Shown piece after piece: positions 35,367 to 43,308 of a stretch of DNA of 64,000 nucleotides. The notes under the pieces were generated by a model. It was given only the letters and a program-made list of their open reading frames with translations, was not told the DNA's origin and did no database searches. The translations under genes and the position numbers were made by a program. This DNA comes from JBBQYD01 sp942493075. GTDB taxonomy: Bacteria; Verrucomicrobiota; Verrucomicrobiia; Limisphaerales; UBA8199. The stretch covers positions 3,844,001 through 3,908,000 of the forward strand of contig OW818681.1 in assembly GCA_942493075.1 (NCBI GenBank), in the 5' to 3' direction. Position 1 is the stretch's first letter. Each line of letters opens with the position of its first letter.

Positions 35367-35681
35367 TTAAACAACTTTGGCGTTATAGATTTCACGGCCC
35401 AACACATCCACGGTATCGACGATTCCAATAATCACCGCATCCACGGGGGCCTCTTTCAGGTTCGGCGCCAGACGGGCCGAACTGCCCTGACAAAACAGAA
35501 CGAGTTCACCCACTCCGGCCCCGACACTGTCCACGGCGACAATCGTATTGGCACCCGGACGAAACTTGCCGGGATCTTTGTCGTCCACCAATTGGGGACG
35601 GAGCAGCAGCAGCTTGCGCCCTCCCATGGAGGGATCTTTTTTGGTGGCTACCACCGAGCCTTCAACGCGCGCCAGGAACAT
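35367..35681 (-). CDS. BMC-P pentameric shell protein (EutN/CcmL family), 3
   Basis: A 104-residue protein beginning MFLARVEGSVVATKKDPSM. It has IVAVDSVGAGVGELVLFCQG and the C-terminal VIIGIVDTVDV. An in-frame ATG nine codons upstream is not supported by the family start. It resembles BMC-P 2 more than BMC-P 1. It lies 13 bases upstream of the aldehyde dehydrogenase gene. Confidence 0.92.
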   Translation of the reverse strand: MFLARVEGSVVATKKDPSMGGRKLLLLRPQLVDDKDPGKFRPGANTIVAVDSVGAGVGELVLFCQGSSARLAPNLKEAPVDAVIIGIVDTVDVLGREIYNAKVV

Positions 35682-35737
35682 AGTTTTTGGGCGTGAACCA
35701 GGCCGCAACAGCGGCGAGCATTCACGCAGTTCCAGTG

Positions 35738-36025
35738 TTACTTGGCGGCCTTCTTCGGCAGCACAGCCTCGACGTCCGAATGAGGGCGGGCGATCACATG
35801 CACACTGACCACTTCGCCTTTGATGGCCTTGATGGCTTGCGCCCCGGCATCCGTTGCCGCTTTGACAGCCGCCACGTCACCGACAACCACGGCAGTCACC
35901 AGCGCATTGCCGACCTGCATCATTGGTCCAGCCAGTTCGACGTTCGCCGACTTCAGCATGGCGTCCGTACCTTCCACCAGGGCCACGAGGCCGCGGGTTT
36001 CAATCATTCCAATTGCTTGAGCCAT
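35738..36025 (-). CDS. BMC-H hexameric shell protein, 1
   Basis: A 95-residue single-domain BMC protein. MAQAIGMIETRGLVALVEGT and SVHVIARPHSDVEAVLP bracket the BMC fold, with VVVGDVAAVKAATDAGA the conserved helix. Hexamers tile the shell facets; the pore loop region is KIKG-free and contains small residues. It is expressed between the kinase and BMC-P 3 genes. Confidence 0.95.
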   Translation of the reverse strand: MAQAIGMIETRGLVALVEGTDAMLKSANVELAGPMMQVGNALVTAVVVGDVAAVKAATDAGAQAIKAIKGEVVSVHVIARPHSDVEAVLPKKAAK

Positions 36026-36111
36026 AATCTTTGTTCTTTCTGTATCCGATTAAAAACTGTGTTGTCCGTCTCTCTGTTCTACTTAAAACGAATGCCGCGG
36101 GCTCCGAATTC

Positions 36112-37293
36112 CTATTTCTCCAGGAATCGCTTCACCTCGCGTGCCACCACCAACTCTTCGTTGGCAGGAATTACAAAAACCTTAACCTTGGAAGCGGGCG
36201 AACTGATAGTGGCTTCGACCGCACGCACACTTTGATTCCCCGCCTGGTCGAGCAGGATTCCCAAACCATCCAGGCGCGCACAGACTGCCTGGCGCAGGGC
36301 TGCGTTGTTCTCGCCAATCCCCGCTGTAAAAACCAGGGCGTCGAGCCCATTGAGTTCCAAGTAAAAAGCGCCTATCCAATGGCGAGCCTGCTGCACGAGG
36401 ACATCGAGTGCCAATTGTGCCCGCGCGTTGCCCAGTTTGGCTTGACTCTCAATGTCACGAACATCGTTGTAGCCGCCGGACAAAGCCTTCAAGCCGGATT
36501 CACGGCACAGCGCTTTCTCGGCTTGATCGAGTGTCAGCCCTTTGCTCCTCATCATGAAGGGAACTGCGAACGAGTCCAGGTCCCCTACCCTGTTGTTCTG
36601 TGGCAGTCCCGATTGCGGGCTCAGCCCCATGCTGGTGCCGATGGCGATTCCATCGCGAATGCCAGTGATGGATGAGCTCCCGCCCAGGTGGCATGAGATC
36701 ACGCGCAGATCCGGCTCACGATGCGGAGTCTTGCCTCCATCCACATACAAGCGCCGTGCTCGTTCCGCTACGCCGGAGCGTCCGAGCAATTCAGCGGAGC
36801 GTTCGGCGATGAATTTGTGGCTGGCACCGTGGAAGCCCCATCGGCGCACCCCGGCGTCATGCCATTCATCCGGCACGGCGTAACGGGTGGCAGCCTCTGG
36901 CATCCACTGGTAGAAGGCGGTTTCGAACAACCCTACCAGGGGCACCCCGGGCATCCGCTGAGCGAACAGGCGTATGCCCGAAATGTAAGGCGGGTTATGG
37001 GCCGGCGCGATCCCGTTGAAAGCCTCCATGGCGCGCACAACGGATTCGTCCAATCGGACGCAGCCGTTAACGCCTTTAGCCATGATGGTCTTGAAGCCAA
37101 CCGCTGCGAGATCCTGCTCACCTGCTATTGCCCCAGCGGCCTGCAACTGCGCCAGGCAGTCATCGATCGCTTTCGGGTAATCCGTGACGCGCTCGAATCC
37201 GCCTTTATGCAGGAGACGCTCCGTGCCAGAGACGAATTCGTACAATCGCCACTTCAGCGAGGTGGACCCCAGGTTGGCAACCAGGATTTTCAT
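36112..37293 (-). CDS. Acetate/propionate kinase family protein with altered active site (BMC operon)
   Basis: A 393-residue ASKHA-fold kinase of the acetate kinase family, expected to convert the acyl phosphate made by PduL to acid plus ATP. NLGSTSLKW (7-15), ETAFYQWMP, GFHGASHKF (153-161), GTSMGLSPQSGL, R235 (NNRVGDLD) and NEELVVAREV align with AckA. By eye, against Methanosarcina thermophila AckA, His123 is Tyr128 (AFYQ instead of AFHQ), and the GHRVVHGG segment holding Arg91 reads GFKTIMAKG. This suggests a changed substrate such as lactyl phosphate, or altered activity. It lies between the second and third BMC-H genes and has no obvious targeting tail. Confidence 0.87.
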   Translation of the reverse strand: MKILVANLGSTSLKWRLYEFVSGTERLLHKGGFERVTDYPKAIDDCLAQLQAAGAIAGEQDLAAVGFKTIMAKGVNGCVRLDESVVRAMEAFNGIAPAHNPPYISGIRLFAQRMPGVPLVGLFETAFYQWMPEAATRYAVPDEWHDAGVRRWGFHGASHKFIAERSAELLGRSGVAERARRLYVDGGKTPHREPDLRVISCHLGGSSSITGIRDGIAIGTSMGLSPQSGLPQNNRVGDLDSFAVPFMMRSKGLTLDQAEKALCRESGLKALSGGYNDVRDIESQAKLGNARAQLALDVLVQQARHWIGAFYLELNGLDALVFTAGIGENNAALRQAVCARLDGLGILLDQAGNQSVRAVEATISSPASKVKVFVIPANEELVVAREVKRFLEK

Positions 37294-37314
37294 TGCGCCA
37301 GCCAGCTTCTCAAA

Positions 37315-37599
37315 TCAGCCCTGCTGCAGCCACTTGCCCAAAGTCGCCAAACCTTCGTGCGGACGAGGAATCACTTGCACGCTAACCACCTGGCCTACTT
37401 GCGAGGCAGCGGCAGCTCCGGCATCGGTGGCGGCTTTGACCGCAGCCACGTCGCCCCGGAAGAATGCGGTGACGTATCCGCTGCCGATCTTTTCCCAACC
37501 GACCAGCGTCACGTTCGCGGACTTCAGCGCGGCGTCACACGCCTCGAGCAGCGCGCAGAGTCCTTTGCATTCGATCATTCCAATTGCTTGTTGAACCAT
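37315..37599 (-). CDS. BMC-H hexameric shell protein, 2
   Basis: A 94-residue BMC-domain protein: QQAIGMIECKGLCALLEACD, FFRGDVAAVKAATDAGA and SVQVIPRPHEGL. It differs from the other two in having extra cysteines (ECKGLC) and a GWEKIGSGY pore-side loop with aromatic residues, so its pore may differ. Confidence 0.95.
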   Translation of the reverse strand: MVQQAIGMIECKGLCALLEACDAALKSANVTLVGWEKIGSGYVTAFFRGDVAAVKAATDAGAAAASQVGQVVSVQVIPRPHEGLATLGKWLQQG

Positions 37600-37634
37600 A
37601 ATAAATCCTTTTCGAGAATCAGTTCAGACCAATG

Positions 37635-37925
37635 TTACTTGGGCTTGTTGTTGGCCTCTCCTAAAAATGACTTCAGCAAATCGTCATGGGGACGAGCCAG
37701 AATGTGGGAACTGACCAGTTCGCCCACTTTGGATGCGGCGCGAGCACCGGCATCCACGGCCGCTTTCACGCTGCCCACGTCTCCTTTGCACAACACGGTA
37801 ATCAACCCACCGCCAATCGGGATGGTCTTTACCAGATGCACGTTTGCTGCTTTAACCATGGCATCGCTGGCTTCTATGCTGCCTACGTAGCCCTTCGTTT
37901 CGATCATTCCTAATGCGTCGCTCAT
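37635..37925 (-). CDS. BMC-H hexameric shell protein, 3
   Basis: A 96-residue BMC-domain protein: MSDALGMIETKGYVGSIEAS, LCKGDVGSVKAAVDAGARAA and SSHILARPHDDLLKSFLG. The loop KTIPIGGGL resembles the glycine-lined pore loops of metabolite-conducting BMC-H proteins. It lies 41 bases after the pduL stop and is the first shell gene of the operon. Confidence 0.95.
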   Translation of the reverse strand: MSDALGMIETKGYVGSIEASDAMVKAANVHLVKTIPIGGGLITVLCKGDVGSVKAAVDAGARAASKVGELVSSHILARPHDDLLKSFLGEANNKPK

Positions 37926-37966
37926 ATTTATTTAAGTTTTGCCCGAAATCTCTTTTCTAACGTAAA

Positions 37967-38638
37967 TCACTTCGCCAATTCACATGGCGTATTGGGACGC
38001 AGACTGCATGCGTTCCCCTCGTCTGTGTCGATATGAACCTCCAGCTTGAAGCTCGGATCAACCCTCACCAGCATCTTCTCAAGCGTGATCGCACAGGGAC
38101 CGCCAATCTTCAGCTTCATGGAATCGCCCGCTTTGACTCCGTAGTAATCTGCATCCATTGGCGACATATGCACATGGGGCAAGGCGCGAATGACACCTTC
38201 ACGCATCTCAAAGAAACCAGCCGGCCCCATCAACATGCATCCCAGCGTACCCTTGATGTCTCCTGAAAGTCTCAGTGGCAAATCAAAGCCCAGCGCCACA
38301 CCGTCGGTGAGAGCCAACTCCACCTGGTTCAAAGTCCGGCACGGCCCAAGGATACGCAGATTGGAAATGACCCGGCTGCGGGGCCCAATTAAAGTGAGGG
38401 TTTCCTTTGCGGCAAACTGCCCGTCCTGGTAGAGCCACTTGTGAACGGTTAGTTGGCGGCCCTTTCCAAATAGAGCTTCAACCGCTTCTTGCGTCAGATG
38501 ACAATGACGCGCGCTCACGTTCACCACTAGTGGATTAGGGGCTTTGCCATGAGCCGGCAGCGGTTTGCCCAACCGTTGATAGACGGCCTGACGAACCAAA
38601 TGCTCAACTACAGCCCGATGCGGTAACGTGACTGCCAT
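37967..38638 (-). CDS. pduL: PduL-type phosphotransacylase
   Basis: A 223-residue BMC phosphate acyltransferase that converts acyl-CoA (here probably lactyl-CoA) and phosphate to acyl phosphate, recycling CoA within the shell. Zinc-binding histidines are visible: His45 and His47 (SARHCHLTQ), His155 and His157 (LPHVHMSPMDADYYG) and His202 (LEVHIDTDEGNA). The first 25 residues (PHRAVVEHLVRQAVYQRLGK) form a likely encapsulation helix. MAVTLPHR was taken as the start; another ATG four codons upstream is possible. It is the first gene of the operon and divergent from the DeoR gene. Confidence 0.92.
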   Translation of the reverse strand: MAVTLPHRAVVEHLVRQAVYQRLGKPLPAHGKAPNPLVVNVSARHCHLTQEAVEALFGKGRQLTVHKWLYQDGQFAAKETLTLIGPRSRVISNLRILGPCRTLNQVELALTDGVALGFDLPLRLSGDIKGTLGCMLMGPAGFFEMREGVIRALPHVHMSPMDADYYGVKAGDSMKLKIGGPCAITLEKMLVRVDPSFKLEVHIDTDEGNACSLRPNTPCELAK

Positions 38639-38650
38639 AACGCGCAACAT

Positions 38651-38722
38651 TCTGATGCTTTTTGAAAGAATGTCAATAAGATCTTGCAAAATCTTCCAAA
38701 ATCTTCCAAAGTTAATGCCAGC
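38651..38722. promoter_or_regulatory. Divergent regulatory region with three 10-bp direct repeats
   Basis: Between pduL and the DeoR gene lie ATCTTGCAAA, ATCTTCCAAA and ATCTTCCAAA in perfect 10-base register at 38681-38710. One-helical-turn spacing puts all three boxes on the same DNA face. They probably form the DeoR operator controlling both directions. No clear -35/-10 pair could be chosen with confidence. Confidence 0.55.
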
Positions 38723-39517
38723 ATGCAGCCAGAAGAGCGACAGCATAGAATCAGTGAGTATCTCCAGTCGGTCGAGTTTGCGTCGCTAGAGGAGATCGCC
38801 AAACACGTGGATGCTTCTGTATCAACGGTTCGGAGGGATCTCTCTATTCTGGAGGCGGGCGGCAATTTCCAGCGAACCCACGGAGGGGCTCGCGTCGTGG
38901 TCCCGCGGTCGGACGAGTTTACCTTTACGTCTCGCGACACGCATCAACTGGCAGAAAAAGAGGCCATTGGCCGGGCGTGCGCCGACCTGATAGGACCAAA
39001 TCAGAGCGTTATCATGGATGCGGGCACTACTGTGTACCATGTCGCACGGTATCTCGAATCGAAGAGTCCCCAGATCATTACGAACTCACTTCCTGTAGCA
39101 AACCTCTTCGCATCAGCGAATCGATTGGAGGTCGTTGTTTCAGGGGGCGTCATTTACCCAAGGCTTGGGGTTTTAGTAGGACCCTTTGCGGTCGAAACAT
39201 TCTCAAAGATCCACGCGGATGTGGCTGTGATGAGCGCGGGGGGCATCACCGAAGAAGGCCTAAGTAATTCTCACGGATTATTGATCGACATCCAGCGTGC
39301 GATGATTCAGGCAGCGCGGAAGCTCATTTTCTGCATCGATTCCACGAAGTTCGGTCGGCAATCCGTGGTTACGCTATGCGGGCTGGACGTGATCGATGTG
39401 GTTATCACCGATAGCGGCGCTCCTGCGGAGTTGATCACGGCCTTGCGCCACAAAGGAATCGAAGTGATCGTGGCCCCCGTATCTGCGGAAGGCTCCCCCC
39501 AAGCGGACGCCCGCTAA
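38723..39517 (+). CDS. DeoR-family transcriptional regulator of the BMC locus
   Basis: A 264-residue DeoR-type repressor. The N-terminal winged helix (HRISEYLQSVEFASLEEIAK, then VSTVRRDLSILEAGGNFQRT) is followed by a sugar-phosphate-binding domain (VIMDAGTTVYHVARYLES, MSAGGITEEGLSN, DSTKFGRQSVV). DeoR proteins usually release DNA on binding a phosphorylated sugar intermediate, here plausibly rhamnulose or fuculose phosphate. MQPEERQHR was used as the start; an upstream in-frame TTG lies inside the operator repeats. It is cotranscribed with the rhamnosidase (56-base gap). Confidence 0.9.
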   Translation: MQPEERQHRISEYLQSVEFASLEEIAKHVDASVSTVRRDLSILEAGGNFQRTHGGARVVVPRSDEFTFTSRDTHQLAEKEAIGRACADLIGPNQSVIMDAGTTVYHVARYLESKSPQIITNSLPVANLFASANRLEVVVSGGVIYPRLGVLVGPFAVETFSKIHADVAVMSAGGITEEGLSNSHGLLIDIQRAMIQAARKLIFCIDSTKFGRQSVVTLCGLDVIDVVITDSGAPAELITALRHKGIEVIVAPVSAEGSPQADAR

Positions 39518-39573
39518 ACTGAAGCGCCGAGATGTGAAGGCAAGAATCTGAACTCCCAACGTCAAGGAACAAT

Positions 39574-42492
39574 ATGAACCTATCCCAACCTGCCAGATCA
39601 ATTTTTCCATTCAAAATGCTCATCCTCACCTTTCTCGGATGCGCCCTGCCCCTCCTCGCTGCCGATCTTGAACCCAAGGCGCTGCGCTGTGAGTACCTTA
39701 AAAACCCACTCGGCATTGATATTTCCGAACCCCGCCTGAGCTGGAAGCTTGATGCCGATTCCCGAGGCCAGCGGCAAACGGGCTTCCAGATTTTAGTGGC
39801 CTCACGCCCGCAGTTGCTCAAGCCCGGCAACGCTGATCTGTGGGACTCAGGCAAGCGTAACAGTGACCAAACCATTCAAATCGCTTACCAGGGCCGCCGG
39901 TTGGAGTCACGTCAGCACGCTTATTGGAAGGTGCGCGTGTGGGATGCAGAAGGTGACGCATCAGACTGGAGCGAAACGGCGTCGTGGTCGATGGGCCTCC
40001 TCGTACCGGAAGACTGGAAAGCGGATTACATCAGTTACCGGGATACGACCCCCGTGCACAAGAAGAAGGATCTGTTTCTGCCGGCTGCCCGGCAGTATCG
40101 AAAAGAATTCACAGCTAACAAGCGCGTAACGCGAGCAACCATCTACGCAACCGCGTTGGGCATTTACGAACTGCACCTAAACGGCAACCGGGTGGGTGAC
40201 GCTTTTTTTGCGCCGGGCTGGACCGACTATCACAAGCGCGCCTATTACTGGACCTATGATGTGACCCACCAGGTCCGCTCGGGCTCGAACGCATTGGGAG
40301 CATGGGTGGCGGACGGTTGGTACTCAGGATACCTCGGTTTTGGACTGCTCACCGGGATCGGCACTGAAAAGATCGGCCGCTATACCTATGGCAAAACCCC
40401 AGCCTTCATGGCTCAACTCGAAATCGAGTATAGCGATGGAACGCGCGAACGGGTGGTCACGGACAAATCGTGGAAAGTGACAGGCAGCGGGCCGATTCAA
40501 GAGGCTGACTTCCTGATGGGTGAATACTACGACGCTCGGAAGGAAATGCCGGGCTGGTCTTCGCCCGGCTTCAATGACAGTGCATGGGAAACCGCGATCT
40601 CAGCAGAGGACAACGGCCATCCCATGGCGAATTTTTACGAATGGAACACTCCCGAGAAAGGCGAAAAGCACCAAGTAAAAGGGCATCCCGTCGATCTAGG
40701 ATTCAAACGCCCCGAGAAGCTGGAATCCTTCCCCGGAGTGCCGGTGCGAGCTATCGAGGAAATCAAACCCATCGAGTTCACCAACCCGACCAACGGGGTT
40801 TATATCTTCAACCTCGGCCAGAATTTCGCCGGAGTGATCCGGCTGAATGTGAAAGGTCCGGCCGGTACAATCGTGAAGCTTCGCTACGGTGAAATGCTTC
40901 ATCCGGATGGACGGCTGATGACGGAAAACCTGCGCAAGGCCCGCTGCATCGATCACTATGTGTTGCGGGGAGATCCTAAAGGCGAGACCTATACGCCACG
41001 ATTCACCTTCCATGGTTTTCAATATGTGGAGCTCAGCGGATTGGCACAGGCCCCAACACTGGATGATCTCACAGGGATCGTGCTGCATTCGGACACTCCA
41101 TTGGCAAGCGGTTTTGAATGCTCTGATCCCATGGTGAATCGATTGTTCAAGAACATCGTTTGGACCCAGCGCGCCAACTTTCTAGATCTGCCTACGGATT
41201 GTCCGCAGCGCGATGAACGTTTCGGCTGGACGGGCGATGCGCAGATTTATGTGCGCGCCGCGACCTACAATGCGGATGTGGCAGCTTTCTACACCAAATG
41301 GCTTCGTGAACTCATGGAATCCCAACGTCCCAGTGGCGCGTTCCCCGGGTTCGCGCCGTACCCATTTCAACACGGACTCGAATTTGGCACTGCGTGGGCG
41401 GATGCAGGTGTGATTTGTCCGTTCACAATTTTCCAGGCCTATGGGGATCGGCAGGTGATCGACAACTGCTGGGAGCCGATGCGCAAGTTCATCGAATGGC
41501 GGAAGGCAACAAGCACGAATTACCTGGGCATCTCGCATGGCAACAATTGGGGCGACTGGCTCTCGATGGGAGAGACAACGCCTCTCGACTACATCGATAC
41601 GGTTTATTTTGCCTATTCCACCCGGCTGATGATGGAGATGGCCCAGGCGACCGGACGGCTCCAGGAGGCCGAGGAATACGCCCAGCTATACGGGAACGTT
41701 AAGCAAGCGTTTCAAACGAAGTATCTCAAACCAGACGGATCACTCTCCGTGGACACGCAGACAGCGTATGTCCTGGCCATCTGGATGGATTTGCTTCCCG
41801 ACTCGCTCCGCTCAGCCGTCGGCAAGGTGCTTGCTGACAAGATCCGCAGCAAGGCTTCAGCGGACAACTCCGGCATCACTACCGGATTCCTCGGCACTCG
41901 GCCTTTGTTGACTGCCTTATCGGATACAGGATCGCACGATCTGGCGGTTGAACTTCTTCAAAGCCGCAAGTTTCCCTCGTGGGGTTTTGAAATCAAGAAC
42001 GGTGCAACGACGATTTGGGAGCGCTGGAACAGCTACACGAAAGAGAAGGGATTCGGCGGCCCGCAAAATGCCCAAATGAACTCGTTCTCGCATTACTCAT
42101 TCGGCGCGGTGGTTGAATGGATGCTGGGACGGCTTGCAGGCATTGAACCGGTGGCACCCGGCTGGCGTGAAATCATTATCCGGCCCACCCCTCCGTCGGC
42201 AAATTCCAACGCGGAGGTGCAGCCCATTAGCTTTGTGCGGGCACACTATGATTCGATTCAAGGCCGCATTGCGTCCGAGTGGCGGCGGGAAGCAGGAAAG
42301 TTTGAATTGAACGTCACCATTCCGCCAAACACACATGCCACTGTTTATCTTCCATGCGCGTCGGCCGAATCGATCAGAGAGTCGGGAAGATCATTGGATA
42401 CACGGTACGTTCGGTTGCTGCGTTTTGAGAGTGGGTGCGCGGTCTTGGCGGTGGAACCGGGTGAATATCGGTTTGACGCCTCATATTTCTAA
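39574..42492 (+). CDS. Secreted alpha-L-rhamnosidase (GH78)
   Basis: A 972-residue glycoside hydrolase of family GH78 that removes terminal L-rhamnose from plant polysaccharides and glycosides. A signal peptide covers residues 1 to about 29 (FPFKMLILTFLGCALPLLAA). Beta-sandwich domains follow (LRCEYLKNPLGIDISEPRLS; WKADYISY; GIYELHLNGNRVGDAFFAPG). The alpha/alpha-barrel has the conserved DCPQRDERFGWTGDAQ at 542-557 (candidate general acid) and TTIWERW with Glu816 (candidate general base). A C-terminal beta domain ends the protein. It supplies the sugar for the microcompartment pathway and is in the DeoR transcript. Confidence 0.93.
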   Translation: MNLSQPARSIFPFKMLILTFLGCALPLLAADLEPKALRCEYLKNPLGIDISEPRLSWKLDADSRGQRQTGFQILVASRPQLLKPGNADLWDSGKRNSDQTIQIAYQGRRLESRQHAYWKVRVWDAEGDASDWSETASWSMGLLVPEDWKADYISYRDTTPVHKKKDLFLPAARQYRKEFTANKRVTRATIYATALGIYELHLNGNRVGDAFFAPGWTDYHKRAYYWTYDVTHQVRSGSNALGAWVADGWYSGYLGFGLLTGIGTEKIGRYTYGKTPAFMAQLEIEYSDGTRERVVTDKSWKVTGSGPIQEADFLMGEYYDARKEMPGWSSPGFNDSAWETAISAEDNGHPMANFYEWNTPEKGEKHQVKGHPVDLGFKRPEKLESFPGVPVRAIEEIKPIEFTNPTNGVYIFNLGQNFAGVIRLNVKGPAGTIVKLRYGEMLHPDGRLMTENLRKARCIDHYVLRGDPKGETYTPRFTFHGFQYVELSGLAQAPTLDDLTGIVLHSDTPLASGFECSDPMVNRLFKNIVWTQRANFLDLPTDCPQRDERFGWTGDAQIYVRAATYNADVAAFYTKWLRELMESQRPSGAFPGFAPYPFQHGLEFGTAWADAGVICPFTIFQAYGDRQVIDNCWEPMRKFIEWRKATSTNYLGISHGNNWGDWLSMGETTPLDYIDTVYFAYSTRLMMEMAQATGRLQEAEEYAQLYGNVKQAFQTKYLKPDGSLSVDTQTAYVLAIWMDLLPDSLRSAVGKVLADKIRSKASADNSGITTGFLGTRPLLTALSDTGSHDLAVELLQSRKFPSWGFEIKNGATTIWERWNSYTKEKGFGGPQNAQMNSFSHYSFGAVVEWMLGRLAGIEPVAPGWREIIIRPTPPSANSNAEVQPISFVRAHYDSIQGRIASEWRREAGKFELNVTIPPNTHATVYLPCASAESIRESGRSLDTRYVRLLRFESGCAVLAVEPGEYRFDASYF

Positions 42493-42518
42493 ATGACTTT
42501 GATTGTCTTTAAAACGCC

Positions 42519-42536
42519 ACGTAATTAGAATTACGT
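42519..42536. promoter_or_regulatory. Perfect palindrome downstream of the rhamnosidase gene
   Basis: ACGTAATT-AG-AATTACGT, an 8-base inverted repeat with a 2-base spacer, about 27 bases past the stop codon. It could be a protein-binding site; no T-run follows. Confidence 0.3.
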
Positions 42537-42636
42537 ATATCACCCCATATCTATCCCAGGAGAGACGCGATATAGTCGGCTTGGAATGACTACCCGCTTC
42601 AAGGAGGGGCGGGACTGCGAGTTGTTGTTGTGGTAA

Positions 42637-42662
42637 GCGGCGGCCGAGTCCTCGGTCGCCGC
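42637..42662. terminator. GC-rich hairpin between convergent genes
   Basis: GCGGCGGCCG (42637-42646) pairs with CGGTCGCCGC (42653-42662), with one G-T wobble, around AGTCCT. It lies between the convergent rhamnosidase and YkgJ-like genes. The T-run is weak, so this is a possible bidirectional terminator only. Confidence 0.45.
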
Positions 42663-42666
42663 TGCC

Positions 42667-43203
42667 TTATTCAGGGTTCGGGCAGAAATCCCGGGCAAGC
42701 AGCAGATTCAGCGAGTGCATCAATTGGCTCAACTCCCCGGCTGCCTGGGCTTGATCATCCTCCAACTCTCCACGTTCTCCTGCAGCCATGACACGTCGGA
42801 ACCGCGTTGCGAGTGGATTACCGACGCGAACCTCGCCACATTGCTGAAGCAGCGCTTCTATCTGCGCAACGATCTTCTTCACCTTCCGAATCGTTCGCAG
42901 TGCTTTTTCCCGCGTGACGGTTCCTTGCGCTACGTTCTGCAGAAGCACGCATTCGAACTCGCGGCAGTAACGGGGACGTTCGCAATAGATCGAACATTTC
43001 CCTCCAATGAGAGCCTTGCAAGGCTGCGCAAATTGATACGGGGCGTGCGTTGAGTCTCCCTTCGCCCGCTTGATTGGAAGCAACTCGCGCAATCGGTTTG
43101 CGTCATCGTCAGCATGCAGGCGCAGGCGCGCAAAGATGACACCATTGCAGCACATGCCGCATTCGAGGCAGAGAGAAAGGCTGCCGGTTACGGGGTTAGC
43201 CAT
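42667..43203 (-). CDS. YkgJ-family cysteine-cluster protein
   Basis: A 178-residue protein with the N-terminal CLECGMCCNG (CxxCxxCC), CKALIGGKCSIYCERPRYCR and ECVLL, the pattern of the YkgJ (UPF0153) family predicted to bind a zinc or iron-sulfur cluster. The function is unknown. The C-terminal 80 residues are helical and charged. It stands alone, convergent with the rhamnosidase gene. Confidence 0.8.
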   Translation of the reverse strand: MANPVTGSLSLCLECGMCCNGVIFARLRLHADDDANRLRELLPIKRAKGDSTHAPYQFAQPCKALIGGKCSIYCERPRYCREFECVLLQNVAQGTVTREKALRTIRKVKKIVAQIEALLQQCGEVRVGNPLATRFRRVMAAGERGELEDDQAQAAGELSQLMHSLNLLLARDFCPNPE

Positions 43204-43308
43204 GAGTCGCGCAGCCGGTAGTTATGACGAATATTGTCCAAGGTGACAGCATGCTAACCAGCCGGAGGTTCCCTGACAAGAAGTGTGAAGAACCTGCGTT
43301 TGCCCCGG

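Noticed and set aside
36721..37890. A long plus-strand open frame (389 codons) opposite the kinase and BMC-H genes.
   Set aside because: It is antisense to four clearly conserved genes and shows no domain or ribosome-binding site; a consequence of codon bias.
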